A stretch of 64,000 nt of DNA from Streptomyces sp. ISL-43 (GCF_018614195.1 NZ_JAGGOT010000012.1:1-64000), one strand, 5' to 3'. Counted from the stretch's first letter, positions 1 to 8,982 are shown. Program-made: numbers and translations. Notes: generated by a model from the letters alone, not told the origin.

Positions 1-390
1 GAGCTTGCGAAGTCCACTGAGAACCCTCTCGAGCAGCGTTACGTCCGGAGTTCCGCCGGCCTCTCCATTGCCCGGCTGGTGGATGGCCACCATGCCGGCC
101 TCCGCCAGGTCGGCGACGAGGATCCGGGCGACACCGAGCGGCATCGACAGCAGCGCGGAGACCTCCGCGACCGACTTCACCTCACGGCAGAGCGTGCAGA
201 TGCGCTGGTGCTCCGGGAGCAGCCCGGACAGGTGCATCGGATCGGCCGTGGTGCTGACCAGGGCCTCGATGGCGAGCTGGTAGCGCGGTCGGGTCCGGCC
301 GCCGGTCATCGCGTACGGACGAACCAGCGGCTGGTCGCCATCCGAGTACGAGTCTCCGTACTGATCGGAATAGGCGGGGGGCGGGGTCAT
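1..390 (-). CDS. cvnC1: DUF742 conservon protein (CvnC-type), stop just beyond the left edge
   Basis: The frame runs from ATG at 390 to the window edge with no stop; 130 residues are visible and they end in ...GLRKL, which looks like the natural end of the family, so probably only the stop codon is missing. The sequence has a short acidic N-terminus, then the conserved DUF742 core (RPYxMTGGRTRP, a CxxC pair in RICTLCREV, and a winged-helix-like segment SVAEVSALLSMPLGVARILVADL). GGAGG lies 4-5 nt before the ATG. It is the third gene of a conservon after the kinase-like and roadblock genes. In conservons this protein is thought to work in a membrane-associated complex with the Ras-like GTPase CvnD, which should follow outside the window. 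The numbered symbol relies on recalled synteny. Confidence 0.85.
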   Translation of the reverse strand, partial: MTPPPAYSDQYGDSYSDGDQPLVRPYAMTGGRTRPRYQLAIEALVSTTADPMHLSGLLPEHQRICTLCREVKSVAEVSALLSMPLGVARILVADLAEAGMVAIHQPGNGEAGGTPDVTLLERVLSGLRKL

Positions 391-541
391 TGATCCTCCG
401 GGCTGGACAGCAGTGGTCAGCGTGCCGTCTGACGGGGCGGCCGGTGGGGGGACGGTATGACGGCCTGGCGGCGGTACTTGGTTCCGGGGCGGGCGCCCCG
501 GTCCCCCGGCCGGAAGTACCGTCCGGCCGGGAGAGCGTCAG

Positions 542-955
542 TCAGATGAGCAGGCTTCCCTGCAGTTCCGCGCGCAGGTCCGGGGTGAGGACACTGCCCG
601 CGCGGTCCACCAGGAGGGCCATCTCGTAGCCGACGAGGCCGATGTCGCAGTCGGGGTGCGCGAGCACGGCCAGCGAGGATCCGTCGGAGACGGACATGAG
701 GAAGAGGAATCCCCGGTCCATCTCGACCACGGTCTGGTTGACGGCGCCGCCCTCGAAGATGCGGGAGGCCCCGGCGGTCAGCGACGTCAGCCCGGAGGCC
801 ACGGCCGCCAGCTGGTCGGCGCGGTCGCGCGGGAATCCGTCGGACATCGCCAGAAGGAGGCCGTCGGCGGATACCACCACCGTGTGGGACACCCCAGGGG
901 TGTTGTCCACGAAGTTGGTGATCAACCAGTTCAGGTTCTGTGCCGCCTGGCTCAT
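542..955 (-). CDS. cvnB1: Roadblock/LC7 domain protein (CvnB-type)
   Basis: A 137-residue single-domain roadblock/LC7 protein (MSQAAQNLNWLITNFVDNTP...), the usual length for conservon CvnB. Family knowledge: roadblock proteins regulate small GTPases, here presumably the CvnD GTPase downstream. It sits between the cvnA-type kinase gene, whose TAG stop is at 965-967, and the DUF742 gene. Start choice is uncertain. ATG at 955 gives the family-standard N-terminus, but AGGAG at 971-975 is 15 nt away from it; a TTG at 964, directly after the cvnA stop, is only 6 nt from AGGAG and would add three residues (MSS). Either start means tight coupling with the upstream gene. Confidence 0.9.
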   Translation of the reverse strand: MSQAAQNLNWLITNFVDNTPGVSHTVVVSADGLLLAMSDGFPRDRADQLAAVASGLTSLTAGASRIFEGGAVNQTVVEMDRGFLFLMSVSDGSSLAVLAHPDCDIGLVGYEMALLVDRAGSVLTPDLRAELQGSLLI

Positions 956-964
956 CGAACTCAA

Positions 965-3900
965 CTATCGCTCCTGCTGGTAAGTGGGGTCGATCTGGTA
1001 ACTGCCGGTAGCCGGGCCGCTGTTGCCTGCCTGGCGTCCCTGCTGGATACCGCGTCGGAGGTTGGTCAGACGGCCGCGGACGTCGTCCGGCGCCCGCGAG
1101 ACCTGCGGACCTGCCTGCGCCTCGGACTGCTGCTGCGCGGTGCCGGCCACGAGGTTCGCCCGCGGTACCCGGCGGGGCAGCCCCGAAGTGGTGATGCCGC
1201 CGGCGGCGGGCTGGCGCACGCGCTCGGCCTGCCGCATCAGCTCGTCGTTCGGCGAGGAGCGCCAGCTGACGGTCGGCATCGCGCCCGTCTGCGTTTGCGG
1301 CGACTCCGCCGACCCGGCCGGTGTCTGTTCCTGGCCGCGCTGCGGCAGCGAAGGCTGCTGCGGGCGCTGGGGGGAGGCCGGAACGGGAGCCGTCGGGGCG
1401 GGCTGCTGCGACTGCTGGCCCTGGTTGGGTGCCGCCGTGGCCGGTCCTTGCGCGGGGGGCTGAGCGCCCTCCTGGCGGAACCAGTTCGACTCCAGCGTGT
1501 CGAAGATCGGGCTGCGGCCCTCGCCGGCGCCCGGGCCGGCCGGGGGCAGTGCCTCCGGCCGGGGCGCCTGCGGCAGCCGCGGAGCCTCCGCGCGCGGAGG
1601 CGGTACGGGGGCGTAGCCGGCCTGGCCCGGCTGGCCGTAGCCGCCGACACCGGGACCGCCGGGCCGCTGGCCCTGGAAGTCCGGTCGCGGGAACTGGCCG
1701 GTGGAGGCAGGGTCGGCGAAGTCCGGGCGGGGGAACTGGCCGGTGGAGGCAGGGTCGGCGAAGTCCGGGCGGGGGAACTGGCCCGTACCGCTGTTGTCGG
1801 TGTAGTCGGCCCGGCCGGCGCCGCCGAGGTTGCCGCCGGCCTGCGGGGCCGGGGCGTTGAAGTCGGGACGGGCGAACTCGGAGGTCGAGCCGGGGCCCGA
1901 CAGCTCGTCGTGGCCGCGCGGTACGTCGTGCCCGCGCTGGCCGGAGCCCCAGCTGGTCGTCTGCGGGATCCCGGTGGGGGAGGTTCCCGCCCCCGGGAGC
2001 TCCGGACGAGGAGCGCCACCGCGCGGCGGCAGCTGCGGCCGGGGGCCGCGCGCGGCCGGACCGGCGGGAGCCGGGGCCGCGGGGGCGCCGGTCTGCTGCT
2101 GCGCCTGCGGGGGCTGCTGCATCTGCTGCTGGGGCGGCTGCGGACGCTCGAAGCCGTTGCCCTGCGGGAAGCCGCCGGGCCCGGACGCCGTGGGAGCGCC
2201 GGCCGGGCGGGCCTGCGGACCACCGAAGCCGCCGGGAGCGCCGGGGCCGGAGGGGGCGCCGGGGCCGGAGGGGGCGCCGGGACCCGAGACCGGACCGCGG
2301 CCCGGCAGCGGGGCACCCGAGCCGAAGGTGCTCTGCGTCTGCCCGCCGGGAGCGCCCTGCTGGGGACGGCCTGCCTGCGGTCCCTGCGGACCGCCCTGCT
2401 GGCCGGGCCCCTGGGGACGCTGTCCGCCGGGGGCTCCGCTCTGGCCGGGCAGGGCCGCGCGCTGGGCGCCGCCGGCGACCTGGCCGCGCTGCGCGGCCGC
2501 GCCCACGGGGGCACGTACGCCGGGACCGGGAAGGGAACCCTGGGCCTGAGCGCCGGAACCGCCCTGACCGGGACCGCCCTGGCCGCCGGGACCGTTCTGG
2601 CCGGGCATCGGCGCCGGCTTCTTGCCGCCCTGGGCGACGTCCACCGGGAGCATGACGAGGGCCGTCGTACCGCCCGAGTCGGAGGGGCGCAGCTGGATGC
2701 GGATGCCGTGTCGCAGGGACAGGCGGCCGACCACGAACAGGCCCATGCGGCGGGAGACGGAGACGTCCACGGTCGGCGGCGAGGCGAGCCGCTCGTTGAT
2801 CGCGGCGAGGTCCTCGGGGGAGAGGCCGATGCCGGTGTCGTGGATCTCGACGAGCACGCGGCCGTCGGGAAGGGCGTGGCCGGTGACCTTGACCTTGGTC
2901 TGCGGGGAGGAGAACGAGGTGGCGTTCTCCAGCAGCTCGGCGAGCAGGTGCACGAGGTCGTTGACGACGCGGCCGGCGACATCGGTGCCGGGCACCGACG
3001 CGAGTTCGATGCGCTCGTACTGCTCCACCTCGGACGCCGCGGCGCGGAGCACGTCGACGAGCGGGACGGGGCGGGTCCACCGGCGGCCCGGCTCCTCACC
3101 CGCGAGGACGAGGAGGTTTTCGCCGTTACGGCGCATGCGGGTCGCGAGGTGGTCGAGCTTGAAGAGCGATGACAGCTGGTCCGGGTCGGCCTCGCGCGAC
3201 TCCAGCTCGGAGATGAGCGAGAGCTGACGCTGGATGAGGCCCTGCGAGCGGCGCGAGAGGTTGGTGAACATCGCGTTGACGTTGCCTCGCAGGAGGGCCT
3301 GCTCGGCGGCGAGGCGGACGGCCTCGCGGTGCACGTCGTCGAAGGCCGCGGCCACCTGGCCGATCTCGTCGCGGGTGTGCAGGCCGACGGACTCCACCGT
3401 CGTGTCCACGTCCTGCGGGTCGGACTCGGACAGCTGCTTGACGAGCTCGGGCAGGCGGTCCTGGGCGACGCGGGTCGCGGTGTCCTGCAGGCGGCGCAGC
3501 GAGCGGATCATCGAGCGGGCCATGACGAAGGCGCCGACGAGGGAGACGCCGAGGACGAGGAAGATCAGCGCACCGTTGATGATGGCGTCGCGCTGCGACT
3601 CGTTCTTGAGCTCGCGGGCCTTCTGCTCCATGTCCTCGAGCAGGGTGAGCTCGATGACCTTCATGGCCTGGAGCTTGGTGTCGTCCGCGTCGTACCAGTC
3701 CATCCAGGACCGGTTCTTCTCCTTGGCGAACTGGTCCTTGGTGTTCAGGACGCGGCGGGCGTAGTGGTCGGCGGTGCCGATCTCCTGGTTGCCGTCGCCG
3801 AGCACCGAGAGGAGTTCCTCGGGCTTGCCCTGGTAGACGAGTTCGAAGGTCTTCTTCGACTGCTCCTCGCCGCGGAGCGCGGAGAGGGCGTACAGCCGGT

Positions 3901-4798
3901 CGTTCTCGTTGAGGACGCCGCCCTTGGTGGGGTCCTCGGGGAGCGAGGCCGCGATGATCGCGCGCTGGATCGAGGCGTACTCCTTGGCGGAGGAGAACGC
4001 CGCCAGGGCGCGCGTGCGCTTGATCATCTCGGGGTTCGAGGTGGCCTGGGCCATGTCCTGCGAGAGCGAGAGCAGCGAGACGATCAGCGAGTTGTACTCG
4101 GTGACGGTCTGCTGGGCGCCGTTCTGGTACGCCTTCTTGCGGATTTCCTCGATGTTGGTGAGCTGGCGGCCGATCTGCAGGATGTTGTTGCGGATCGACT
4201 TGAGCGTCTCGTCCTTGTCCTCCGCGTTGTCGACCTTGTCGGTCGCGGCGGCGAAGGCCTTGGCGGCGGAGTCGGTCTGGTCGCGGACGCCCTGGACGAG
4301 GCTGTTGGGCTTGCCCGCCTGGCCGGGTACCGACAGCGGACCGGCGGAGTTGTCACGCTCGGCCTGCAGCATGGCGGCCAGGTTGGTGGCCTGCCGGGTC
4401 ATCGTCGTCAGCAGCTGCATGTGCTCCAGCTGCGCGATGTCGTTCATCGAGTCGTTGATGCGGAAGCCACCGAGCGTGGTGGCGGCGACGACCGGCAGGG
4501 TCAGCAGCGACACCAGTCGCGTGCTGATGCGCCAGTTCTGCATGGCGAGACGGGAACCGGACCCACTGGGGGCCTTGGGTATCGCCGTGTCGCGCTCGGC
4601 CGACTCGTCGTTGCCCCTGGGCGCGCCCTTGGGCTTGGCGCGTCCCTTCGCCTTCACCGCGACGGAGGCGTCGGGGCCCCCGCCTTCGACAGCCGGCCCG
4701 CGGTTTTGGGCGTGCTGGGGCGAGGAGCCACGGTCGGTCCCGCCGCGCGGCTCCTGCTCCGCCGCAGCGCTGCCATCCCTCTTGAATCGTCCCTGCAC
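965..4798 (-). CDS. cvnA1: Membrane sensor histidine kinase-like protein of a conservon (CvnA-type)
   Basis: I take GTG at 4798 as the start (protein begins VQGRFKRDGS, 1277 residues) with AGAGG upstream; the frame stays open to 5008 but the extra N-terminus is low-complexity and unlike the family. Order: basic, Ala/Gly-rich N-terminal tail (1-85); membrane segment near 92-111; extracytoplasmic nitrate/nitrite-sensing-type helical domain (about 120-400); second membrane segment near 406-428; HAMP (429-495); dimerisation helix with LDHLATRMRR (about 505-570); GHKL ATPase (605-720) with N box ELLENATSFS and G boxes DTGIGLS and MGLFVVGRLS. Residues 721-1277 form a long Pro/Gly/Gln-rich disordered tail containing a tandem repeat. 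It is first in the cvnABC(D) operon and probably signals through the roadblock, DUF742 and GTPase partners rather than a classical response regulator. Confidence 0.9.
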   Translation of the reverse strand: MQGRFKRDGSAAAEQEPRGGTDRGSSPQHAQNRGPAVEGGGPDASVAVKAKGRAKPKGAPRGNDESAERDTAIPKAPSGSGSRLAMQNWRISTRLVSLLTLPVVAATTLGGFRINDSMNDIAQLEHMQLLTTMTRQATNLAAMLQAERDNSAGPLSVPGQAGKPNSLVQGVRDQTDSAAKAFAAATDKVDNAEDKDETLKSIRNNILQIGRQLTNIEEIRKKAYQNGAQQTVTEYNSLIVSLLSLSQDMAQATSNPEMIKRTRALAAFSSAKEYASIQRAIIAASLPEDPTKGGVLNENDRLYALSALRGEEQSKKTFELVYQGKPEELLSVLGDGNQEIGTADHYARRVLNTKDQFAKEKNRSWMDWYDADDTKLQAMKVIELTLLEDMEQKARELKNESQRDAIINGALIFLVLGVSLVGAFVMARSMIRSLRRLQDTATRVAQDRLPELVKQLSESDPQDVDTTVESVGLHTRDEIGQVAAAFDDVHREAVRLAAEQALLRGNVNAMFTNLSRRSQGLIQRQLSLISELESREADPDQLSSLFKLDHLATRMRRNGENLLVLAGEEPGRRWTRPVPLVDVLRAAASEVEQYERIELASVPGTDVAGRVVNDLVHLLAELLENATSFSSPQTKVKVTGHALPDGRVLVEIHDTGIGLSPEDLAAINERLASPPTVDVSVSRRMGLFVVGRLSLRHGIRIQLRPSDSGGTTALVMLPVDVAQGGKKPAPMPGQNGPGGQGGPGQGGSGAQAQGSLPGPGVRAPVGAAAQRGQVAGGAQRAALPGQSGAPGGQRPQGPGQQGGPQGPQAGRPQQGAPGGQTQSTFGSGAPLPGRGPVSGPGAPSGPGAPSGPGAPGGFGGPQARPAGAPTASGPGGFPQGNGFERPQPPQQQMQQPPQAQQQTGAPAAPAPAGPAARGPRPQLPPRGGAPRPELPGAGTSPTGIPQTTSWGSGQRGHDVPRGHDELSGPGSTSEFARPDFNAPAPQAGGNLGGAGRADYTDNSGTGQFPRPDFADPASTGQFPRPDFADPASTGQFPRPDFQGQRPGGPGVGGYGQPGQAGYAPVPPPRAEAPRLPQAPRPEALPPAGPGAGEGRSPIFDTLESNWFRQEGAQPPAQGPATAAPNQGQQSQQPAPTAPVPASPQRPQQPSLPQRGQEQTPAGSAESPQTQTGAMPTVSWRSSPNDELMRQAERVRQPAAGGITTSGLPRRVPRANLVAGTAQQQSEAQAGPQVSRAPDDVRGRLTNLRRGIQQGRQAGNSGPATGSYQIDPTYQQER
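1669..1794 (-). repeat. Tandem 42-bp repeat in the tail of the CvnA-type protein
   Basis: Three consecutive units each encode about 14 residues of the type STGQFPRPDFADPA; the first two are nearly identical at the DNA level and the third diverges after PRPDF. It lies in frame within the disordered C-terminal tail, so it can expand or contract without breaking the protein. A looser related motif (EFARPDFNAPAP) occurs just upstream in the tail. Boundaries are approximate. Confidence 0.8.
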
Positions 4799-5400
4799 TA
4801 GCGTCGCAACCTCTGGACCAGGCGTCCCGCCGGGCGACCGGTGGGACGGTGTCGAGTCGTGGGGCAATGCGCCCCATGGTGGTCGTCGGTGACCGGCGCG
4901 TCTCCCTCTCCGTTGCCGCCGCGCTCGGCGCTGTCTCGCGCCACCTGCGCGCCGGCTGATTCCCGCGGCGGTCCCGCGAATTCCAGCACAGAGGCGGATC
5001 TCCAACAAGGTGCGAGTGTCGGCCCGGAGAGTCGGTCACGGCTTGCGACCGAGGCACTACCCGGCGTGGGGGCCAATTCATCTGTAATCGGACTTACGCC
5101 GCCCAAACTCCACGCCTGTCAAGGTGCCCTAGTCGAGATGATCAGGAGCGGAATGGCGCATTCAGTGGCGCAATGTCTGTTTTTTCGGGTGCAATTGACT
5201 GCCCGTAATGCCCGTAATGACCGGTCACGGGTGAGCAAACTCACATAGCCGTGGCCATTACTTCCCGGTTCAGCCGGGGATTCAGATGTTTAGCCTTGAG
5301 CTTTACAGGGTTGGCGCGTGCGACAAGCGGCACCCCCGAAGGCATCCCGGCGGCACCCGCCGCCGCCATCCGACCAGCGAGCCGAGGGCCCCACACTCCG
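4799..5400. other. Divergent intergenic region, no gene recognised
   Basis: Six hundred bases separate the cvn operon (minus) from the small gene at 5401 (plus). Short frames here lack the G/C-ending codon pattern of real Streptomyces genes. Visible elements: a 9-bp tandem repeat GCCCGTAAT at 5201-5218, an inverted repeat GTGAG/CTCAC at 5231-5244, and CCCGG/CCGGG at 5264-5278. The stretch around 5150-5215 is less GC-rich than its surroundings and is the most promoter-like part. I could not fix a convincing -10/-35 pair for either direction. Confidence 0.5.
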
Positions 5401-5586
5401 ATGAAGACGACGATGATGTTCCGCAACATAGCCAACCCGCGCCGCACCACCCTCGCGCACCTCAAGGACGCCGAGGAGCTGCAGGCCGTACCGGCCCCGG
5501 AGCACACCGTCGAGCTGCCGGGCCAGACCGCGAACCCGCGCCGCACCATCCTGATGGACGCGCCGGTCGCCGCCGCCGCGCAGTAG
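5401..5586 (+). CDS. Small protein of unknown function with repeated NPRRT motif
   Basis: A 61-residue frame from ATG 5401 to TAG. Nearly every third codon position is G or C, which is strong evidence that it is translated, while overlapping frames do not show this. The protein starts MKTTMMFRNI, carries ANPRRTTL near residues 11-18 and a second ANPRRTIL near 44-51, and ends in an Ala-rich DAPVAAAAQ. There are no cysteines, no signal peptide and no membrane segment. A weak GAGGG lies about 12 nt before the ATG. It stands alone between the conservon and the FAH-family gene. I do not recognise the family; basic RRT motifs could be protein- or nucleic-acid-binding or phosphorylation sites, but that is speculation. 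Confidence 0.7.
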   Translation: MKTTMMFRNIANPRRTTLAHLKDAEELQAVPAPEHTVELPGQTANPRRTILMDAPVAAAAQ

Positions 5587-5628
5587 GCCCCCGGCGAAAG
5601 CCGCGCGAAGCGTCGGCCCCCACCGCGT

Positions 5629-5652
5629 TAGCCTGGAGTCTGCAGACTCCAG
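5629..5652 (+). promoter_or_regulatory. Candidate promoter -10 with overlapping 20-bp perfect palindrome
   Basis: TAGCCT at 5629-5634 fits a Streptomyces -10 hexamer. It runs straight into CTGGAGTCTGCAGACTCCAG at 5633-5652, a perfect palindrome that would cover the expected transcription start, 32 nt before the FAH-family GTG at 5685. Dyads of this form at +1 usually bind a dimeric repressor. The cognate regulator is not identifiable from sequence. No clear -35 box is present. Confidence 0.55.
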
Positions 5653-5684
5653 CCAGCGGAAATACAGAGGGGCAGACGCAACAC

Positions 5685-6491
5685 GTGCGCATCGCCAGGT
5701 TCTCGATCGACGGCAATGTCGCGTTCGGCGTGGTCGAGGGCAGCACTGCCCCCGGCGCCGAAGGTGAGCTCGTCCTCGACATCATCAAGGGCATCCCGTT
5801 CGCGGACTTCGAGCTCTCCGGCACGAAGGTCCCGCTGAGCAAGGTCCGGCTGCTGCCGCCCGTGCTCCCCAACAAGGTCGTGGCCATCGGCCGCAACTAC
5901 GCGGAGCACGCGGCGGAGCTGGGCAACACCATCGTCGACAGCGAAGGCCGTCCGGACGCCCCGATCACGTTCTTCAAGCCCTCCACCTCGGTGGTCGGCC
6001 CGGGCGACCCGATCGCGTACCCCTCCTTCTCCCAGGACCTCCACCACGAGGCGGAACTCGCCGTGGTCATCGGACGCATGTGCCGCGAGGTCCCGCGCGA
6101 GCGGGTCAAGGACGTCATCCTCGGCTACACCTGCGCCAACGACGTCACCGCGCGCGACGTCCAGCAGCGCGAGAAGCAGTGGGCCCGCGCCAAGGGCTTC
6201 GACAGCGCCTGCCCCCTCGGCCCCTGGATCGAGACCGACCTCGACCCGAGCGACCTGACCATCCAGTGCACCGTCAACGGCGAACAGCGCCAGCTCGGCC
6301 GCACCAGTCAGATGATCCGCTCCATCGAGGACCTGATCGTGCACATCACCGAGGCCATGACGCTGCTCCCGGGCGACGTCATCCTCACGGGGACCCCGGC
6401 CGGAGTCGGCCCCCTCAACGTCGGCGACGAGGTCGCCGTCACCATCGAAGGCATCGGCACTCTCACCAACAAGGTGATCAAGCGTGGCTAA
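5685..6491 (+). CDS. Fumarylacetoacetate hydrolase family protein
   Basis: 268 residues from GTG 5685 ([15 protein letters not shown]), chosen because AGAGGGG precedes it and the family begins here; the open frame upstream is not family-like. FAH-fold hallmarks: [35 protein letters not shown], the metal-ligand segment [11 protein letters not shown], and [13 protein letters not shown]. Members are Mg/Mn-dependent C-C hydrolases, decarboxylases or isomerases acting on 2-keto acids (for example acylpyruvases or oxaloacetate decarboxylases); the exact substrate cannot be read from sequence. Its last 8 nt overlap the gltX start, so the two are co-transcribed and translationally coupled. A palindrome at the promoter suggests dedicated control. 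Confidence 0.88.
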   Translation: MRIARFSIDGNVAFGVVEGSTAPGAEGELVLDIIKGIPFADFELSGTKVPLSKVRLLPPVLPNKVVAIGRNYAEHAAELGNTIVDSEGRPDAPITFFKPSTSVVGPGDPIAYPSFSQDLHHEAELAVVIGRMCREVPRERVKDVILGYTCANDVTARDVQQREKQWARAKGFDSACPLGPWIETDLDPSDLTIQCTVNGEQRQLGRTSQMIRSIEDLIVHITEAMTLLPGDVILTGTPAGVGPLNVGDEVAVTIEGIGTLTNKVIKRG

Positions 6492-7959
6492 CGCGAACGT
6501 CCGCGTACGTTTCTGTCCGTCCCCGACCGGCAACCCCCACGTGGGCCTGGTCCGCACGGCCCTCTTCAACTGGGCGTTCGCCCGCCACCACGGCGGTACG
6601 TTCGTCTTCCGCATCGAGGACACCGACGCGGCCCGCGACTCCGAGGAGTCGTACGGGCAGCTGCTCGACTCGCTGCGCTGGCTCGGCTTCACCTGGGACG
6701 AGGGTCCCGAGGTCGGCGGCCCGCACGCCCCGTACCGCCAGTCCGAGCGCATGGACATCTACAAGGATGTCGCGCAGAAGCTGCTCGACGGCGGTTACGC
6801 GTACCACTGCTACTGCACCACCGAGGAGCTCGACGCGCGCCGCGCCGCCGCCCGCGCGGCCGGCAAGCCCTCCGGCTACGACGGCCACTGCCGCGAGCTG
6901 ACCACCGTGCAGGTCGAGGCGTACCAGGGCGAGCACCGCTCCTCCATCGTCCGCTTCCGGATGCCCGAGGAGCCGATCACCTTCACGGACCTCGTCCGCG
7001 GCGAGCTGACCTTCACCCCGGACAACGTGCCGGACTTCGGCATCCTCCGGGCCAACGGCGCCCCGCTGTACACGCTGGTCAACCCGGTCGACGACGCGCT
7101 CATGGAGATCACCCACGTCCTGCGCGGCGAGGACCTGCTCTCCTCGACCCCCCGCCAGATCGCCCTGTACAAGGCGCTGATCGAGCTGGGCGTCGCCAAG
7201 ACCACCCCCGCCTTCGGCCACCTGCCGTACGTGATGGGCGAGGGCAACAAGAAGCTCTCCAAGCGCGACCCCGAGGCCTCCCTCAACCTGTACCGCGAGC
7301 GCGGCTTCCTGCCCGAGGGCCTGCTGAACTACCTCTCGCTGCTGGGATGGTCCTTCTCCAAGGACCAGGACATCTTCTCGATCGATGAGATGGTCGCGAA
7401 GTTCGACATTCCGGACGTCAACGCGAACCCGGCGCGCTTCGACCTCAAGAAGGCCGAGTCGATCAACGCGGACCACATCCGCATGCTGGACCCGAAGGCC
7501 TTCGCGGACGCCTGCGCCCCGTGGCTGACGGCCCCGCACGCCAACTGGGCCCCCGAGGACTTCGACGCCGCGGCCTGGGAGCGCATCGCGCCCTACGCCC
7601 AGACCCGCGTCACGGTCCTGTCTGACATCACGGCCAACGTCGACTTCCTGTTCCTGAAGGAGCCGGTGGAGGACCAGGCCTCGTGGGACAAGGCGATGAA
7701 GGGCGACCCGGCGGCCCTGCTGACGACGGCCCGCGAGAACCTGTCCGCCGCCGACTGGTCGGACCCCGAGTCCCTCAAGCAGGCGGTCCTGACCGCCGGC
7801 GAGACCCACGGCCTCAAGCTCGGCAAGGCCCAGGCTCCGGTCCGCGTCGCGGTCACCGGCCGCACGATCGGCCTCCCGCTCTTCGAGTCCCTGGAGATCC
7901 TGGGCAAGGACCGCTCCCTGTCCCGCATCGACGCGACCCTGGCGAAGCTCGCCGCGTAA
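6484..7959 (+). CDS. gltX: Glutamate--tRNA ligase
   Basis: Class I aminoacyl-tRNA synthetase, 491 residues, from GTG 6484 overlapping the FAH-family stop. The HIGH motif appears as [10 protein letters not shown] near residues 12-21 and the KMSKS-type motif as KKLSKRD near 256-262. The C-terminal helical anticodon-binding domain is present and length is normal. Family knowledge: in actinobacteria lacking GlnRS the enzyme is non-discriminating, charging both tRNA-Glu and tRNA-Gln with glutamate, the latter being corrected by GatCAB. The tRNA-Gln/tRNA-Glu cluster about 1 kb downstream fits this role. Followed by a strong hairpin. Confidence 0.97.
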   Translation: MANANVRVRFCPSPTGNPHVGLVRTALFNWAFARHHGGTFVFRIEDTDAARDSEESYGQLLDSLRWLGFTWDEGPEVGGPHAPYRQSERMDIYKDVAQKLLDGGYAYHCYCTTEELDARRAAARAAGKPSGYDGHCRELTTVQVEAYQGEHRSSIVRFRMPEEPITFTDLVRGELTFTPDNVPDFGILRANGAPLYTLVNPVDDALMEITHVLRGEDLLSSTPRQIALYKALIELGVAKTTPAFGHLPYVMGEGNKKLSKRDPEASLNLYRERGFLPEGLLNYLSLLGWSFSKDQDIFSIDEMVAKFDIPDVNANPARFDLKKAESINADHIRMLDPKAFADACAPWLTAPHANWAPEDFDAAAWERIAPYAQTRVTVLSDITANVDFLFLKEPVEDQASWDKAMKGDPAALLTTARENLSAADWSDPESLKQAVLTAGETHGLKLGKAQAPVRVAVTGRTIGLPLFESLEILGKDRSLSRIDATLAKLAA

Positions 7960-7989
7960 GCGCACGGCGCGTACGCGCACCCGCACGCC

Positions 7990-8031
7990 CCGCAGGGGCG
8001 GCCACCGGACCTCCGGCGGCCGCCCCTGCGG
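7990..8031 (+). terminator. Intrinsic terminator after gltX
   Basis: A 14-bp GC-rich perfect stem (CCGCAGGGGCGGCC paired with GGCCGCCCCTGCGG, 14-nt loop) followed by CGTTTTC. It ends the FAH-gltX transcript before the HAD gene. Confidence 0.85.
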
Positions 8032-8082
8032 CGTTTTCGGCCCGACTTCCCCGTCGTGCCCGTGCCCGACGGGGCCGCGGCG

Positions 8083-8088
8083 TAGGGT
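8083..8088 (+). promoter_or_regulatory. Candidate -10 box of a leaderless HAD transcript
   Basis: TAGGGT ends 7 nt before the ATG at 8096 and there is no Shine-Dalgarno sequence between. Transcription would begin at or next to the A of the start codon. Confidence 0.5.
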
Positions 8089-8095
8089 CGGCCGT

Positions 8096-8824
8096 ATGGC
8101 GATACGCGCGGTGCTGTGGGACATCGACGACACCCTGTTCGACTACACCGGGGCCGACCGGGCCGGGCTCGCGGCGCACCTCGCCGACGAGGGGCTGGCC
8201 GAGCGGTACGGGACCGCGAGCGAGGCGCTCGCGCTCTGGCGGCGCATCACCGACCGGCACTGGGAGCGCTTCGCCGCCGGGGAGGGGACCTTCCAGGGGC
8301 AGCGCCGGGACCGGGTGCGGGAGTTCCTCGGGGCGCCCGCGCTGAGCGACGCGCAGGCCGACGACTGGTTCGGGCGGTACGTCGAGCACTACCAGGCCGC
8401 CTGGGAGCTGTTCCCCGACGTGGTGCCCGTACTGGACGCCCTGGCCGGCGGCTACCGGCACGGGGTGCTCTCCAACTCCTCCGTGGCCAACCAGGACCCC
8501 AAGCTGCGCCACCTGGGCCTGCGCGACCGCTTCGAGGTCCTCGTGTGCGCCGTGGAGCTGGGCGTCAGCAAGCCCGAGGCCGGCGCCTTCCTCGCCGCGT
8601 GCGCCGAGATGGGGCTGGAGCCCGGGGAAGTGGTCTACGTGGGGGACCAGCCGGAGATCGACGCGCGCGGTGCCCGTGACGCCGGACTGACGGCCGTCTG
8701 GCTCGACCGCGACGGGGAGCGCGGGCCGGGACCGGACGGAGTGCACCGGATCGCCGGACTCGACCGGCTCCCGCAGGTGCTGGCCGGGGATACCCGTTTT
8801 GGAGCACGGTCAGCCATCCGGTAA
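8096..8824 (+). CDS. HAD-superfamily hydrolase
   Basis: 242 residues. HAD motif I DIDDTLFDYTG near residues 10-20 (nucleophile and acid/base Asp), motif II NSS near 123-125, motif III Lys in GVSKPEAGAF, motif IV VYVGDQPEIDARGARDAG. The helical insert after motif I makes it a C1-cap enzyme like phosphoglycolate phosphatase or YjjG-type nucleotidases, so a small phosphorylated metabolite is the likely substrate. It stands alone between two terminator/promoter regions; the promoter of the tRNA cluster overlaps its last codons. No Shine-Dalgarno precedes the ATG, consistent with a leaderless mRNA. Confidence 0.88.
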   Translation: MAIRAVLWDIDDTLFDYTGADRAGLAAHLADEGLAERYGTASEALALWRRITDRHWERFAAGEGTFQGQRRDRVREFLGAPALSDAQADDWFGRYVEHYQAAWELFPDVVPVLDALAGGYRHGVLSNSSVANQDPKLRHLGLRDRFEVLVCAVELGVSKPEAGAFLAACAEMGLEPGEVVYVGDQPEIDARGARDAGLTAVWLDRDGERGPGPDGVHRIAGLDRLPQVLAGDTRFGARSAIR

Positions 8825-8827
8825 TGT
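8799..8827 (+). promoter_or_regulatory. Promoter of the Gln/Glu tRNA cluster
   Basis: TTGGAG at 8799-8804, 17-bp spacer, TAATGT at 8822-8827: a good vegetative-type promoter overlapping the end of the HAD gene and about 80 nt upstream of the first tRNA. The transcribed leader contains a GC-rich hairpin (CGGGCCGAAAGGCCGGGCCG region) before the first tRNA. Confidence 0.65.
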
Positions 8828-8910
8828 TCTTTCTGCGCCGCCCGCTCGGGCCGAAAGGCCGGGCCGGAGACGCTAACCGAACGAAAGTCCCTCAGGGTCT
8901 TGCGTTTTGG

Positions 8911-8982
8911 TGGGCTATAGTGTAATTGGCAACACGAGAGTTTCTGGTTCTCTTATTCTAGGTTCGAGTCCTGGTAGCCCAG
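8911..8982 (+). tRNA. tRNA-Gln (CTG)
   Basis: 72 nt with 7-bp acceptor stem TGGGCTA/TAGCCCA and discriminator G. The anticodon loop TTCTGGT reads CTG (Gln). The T-arm contains GGTTCGAGTCC. No CCA is encoded. Identical to the copy at 9240-9311. Confidence 0.95.
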
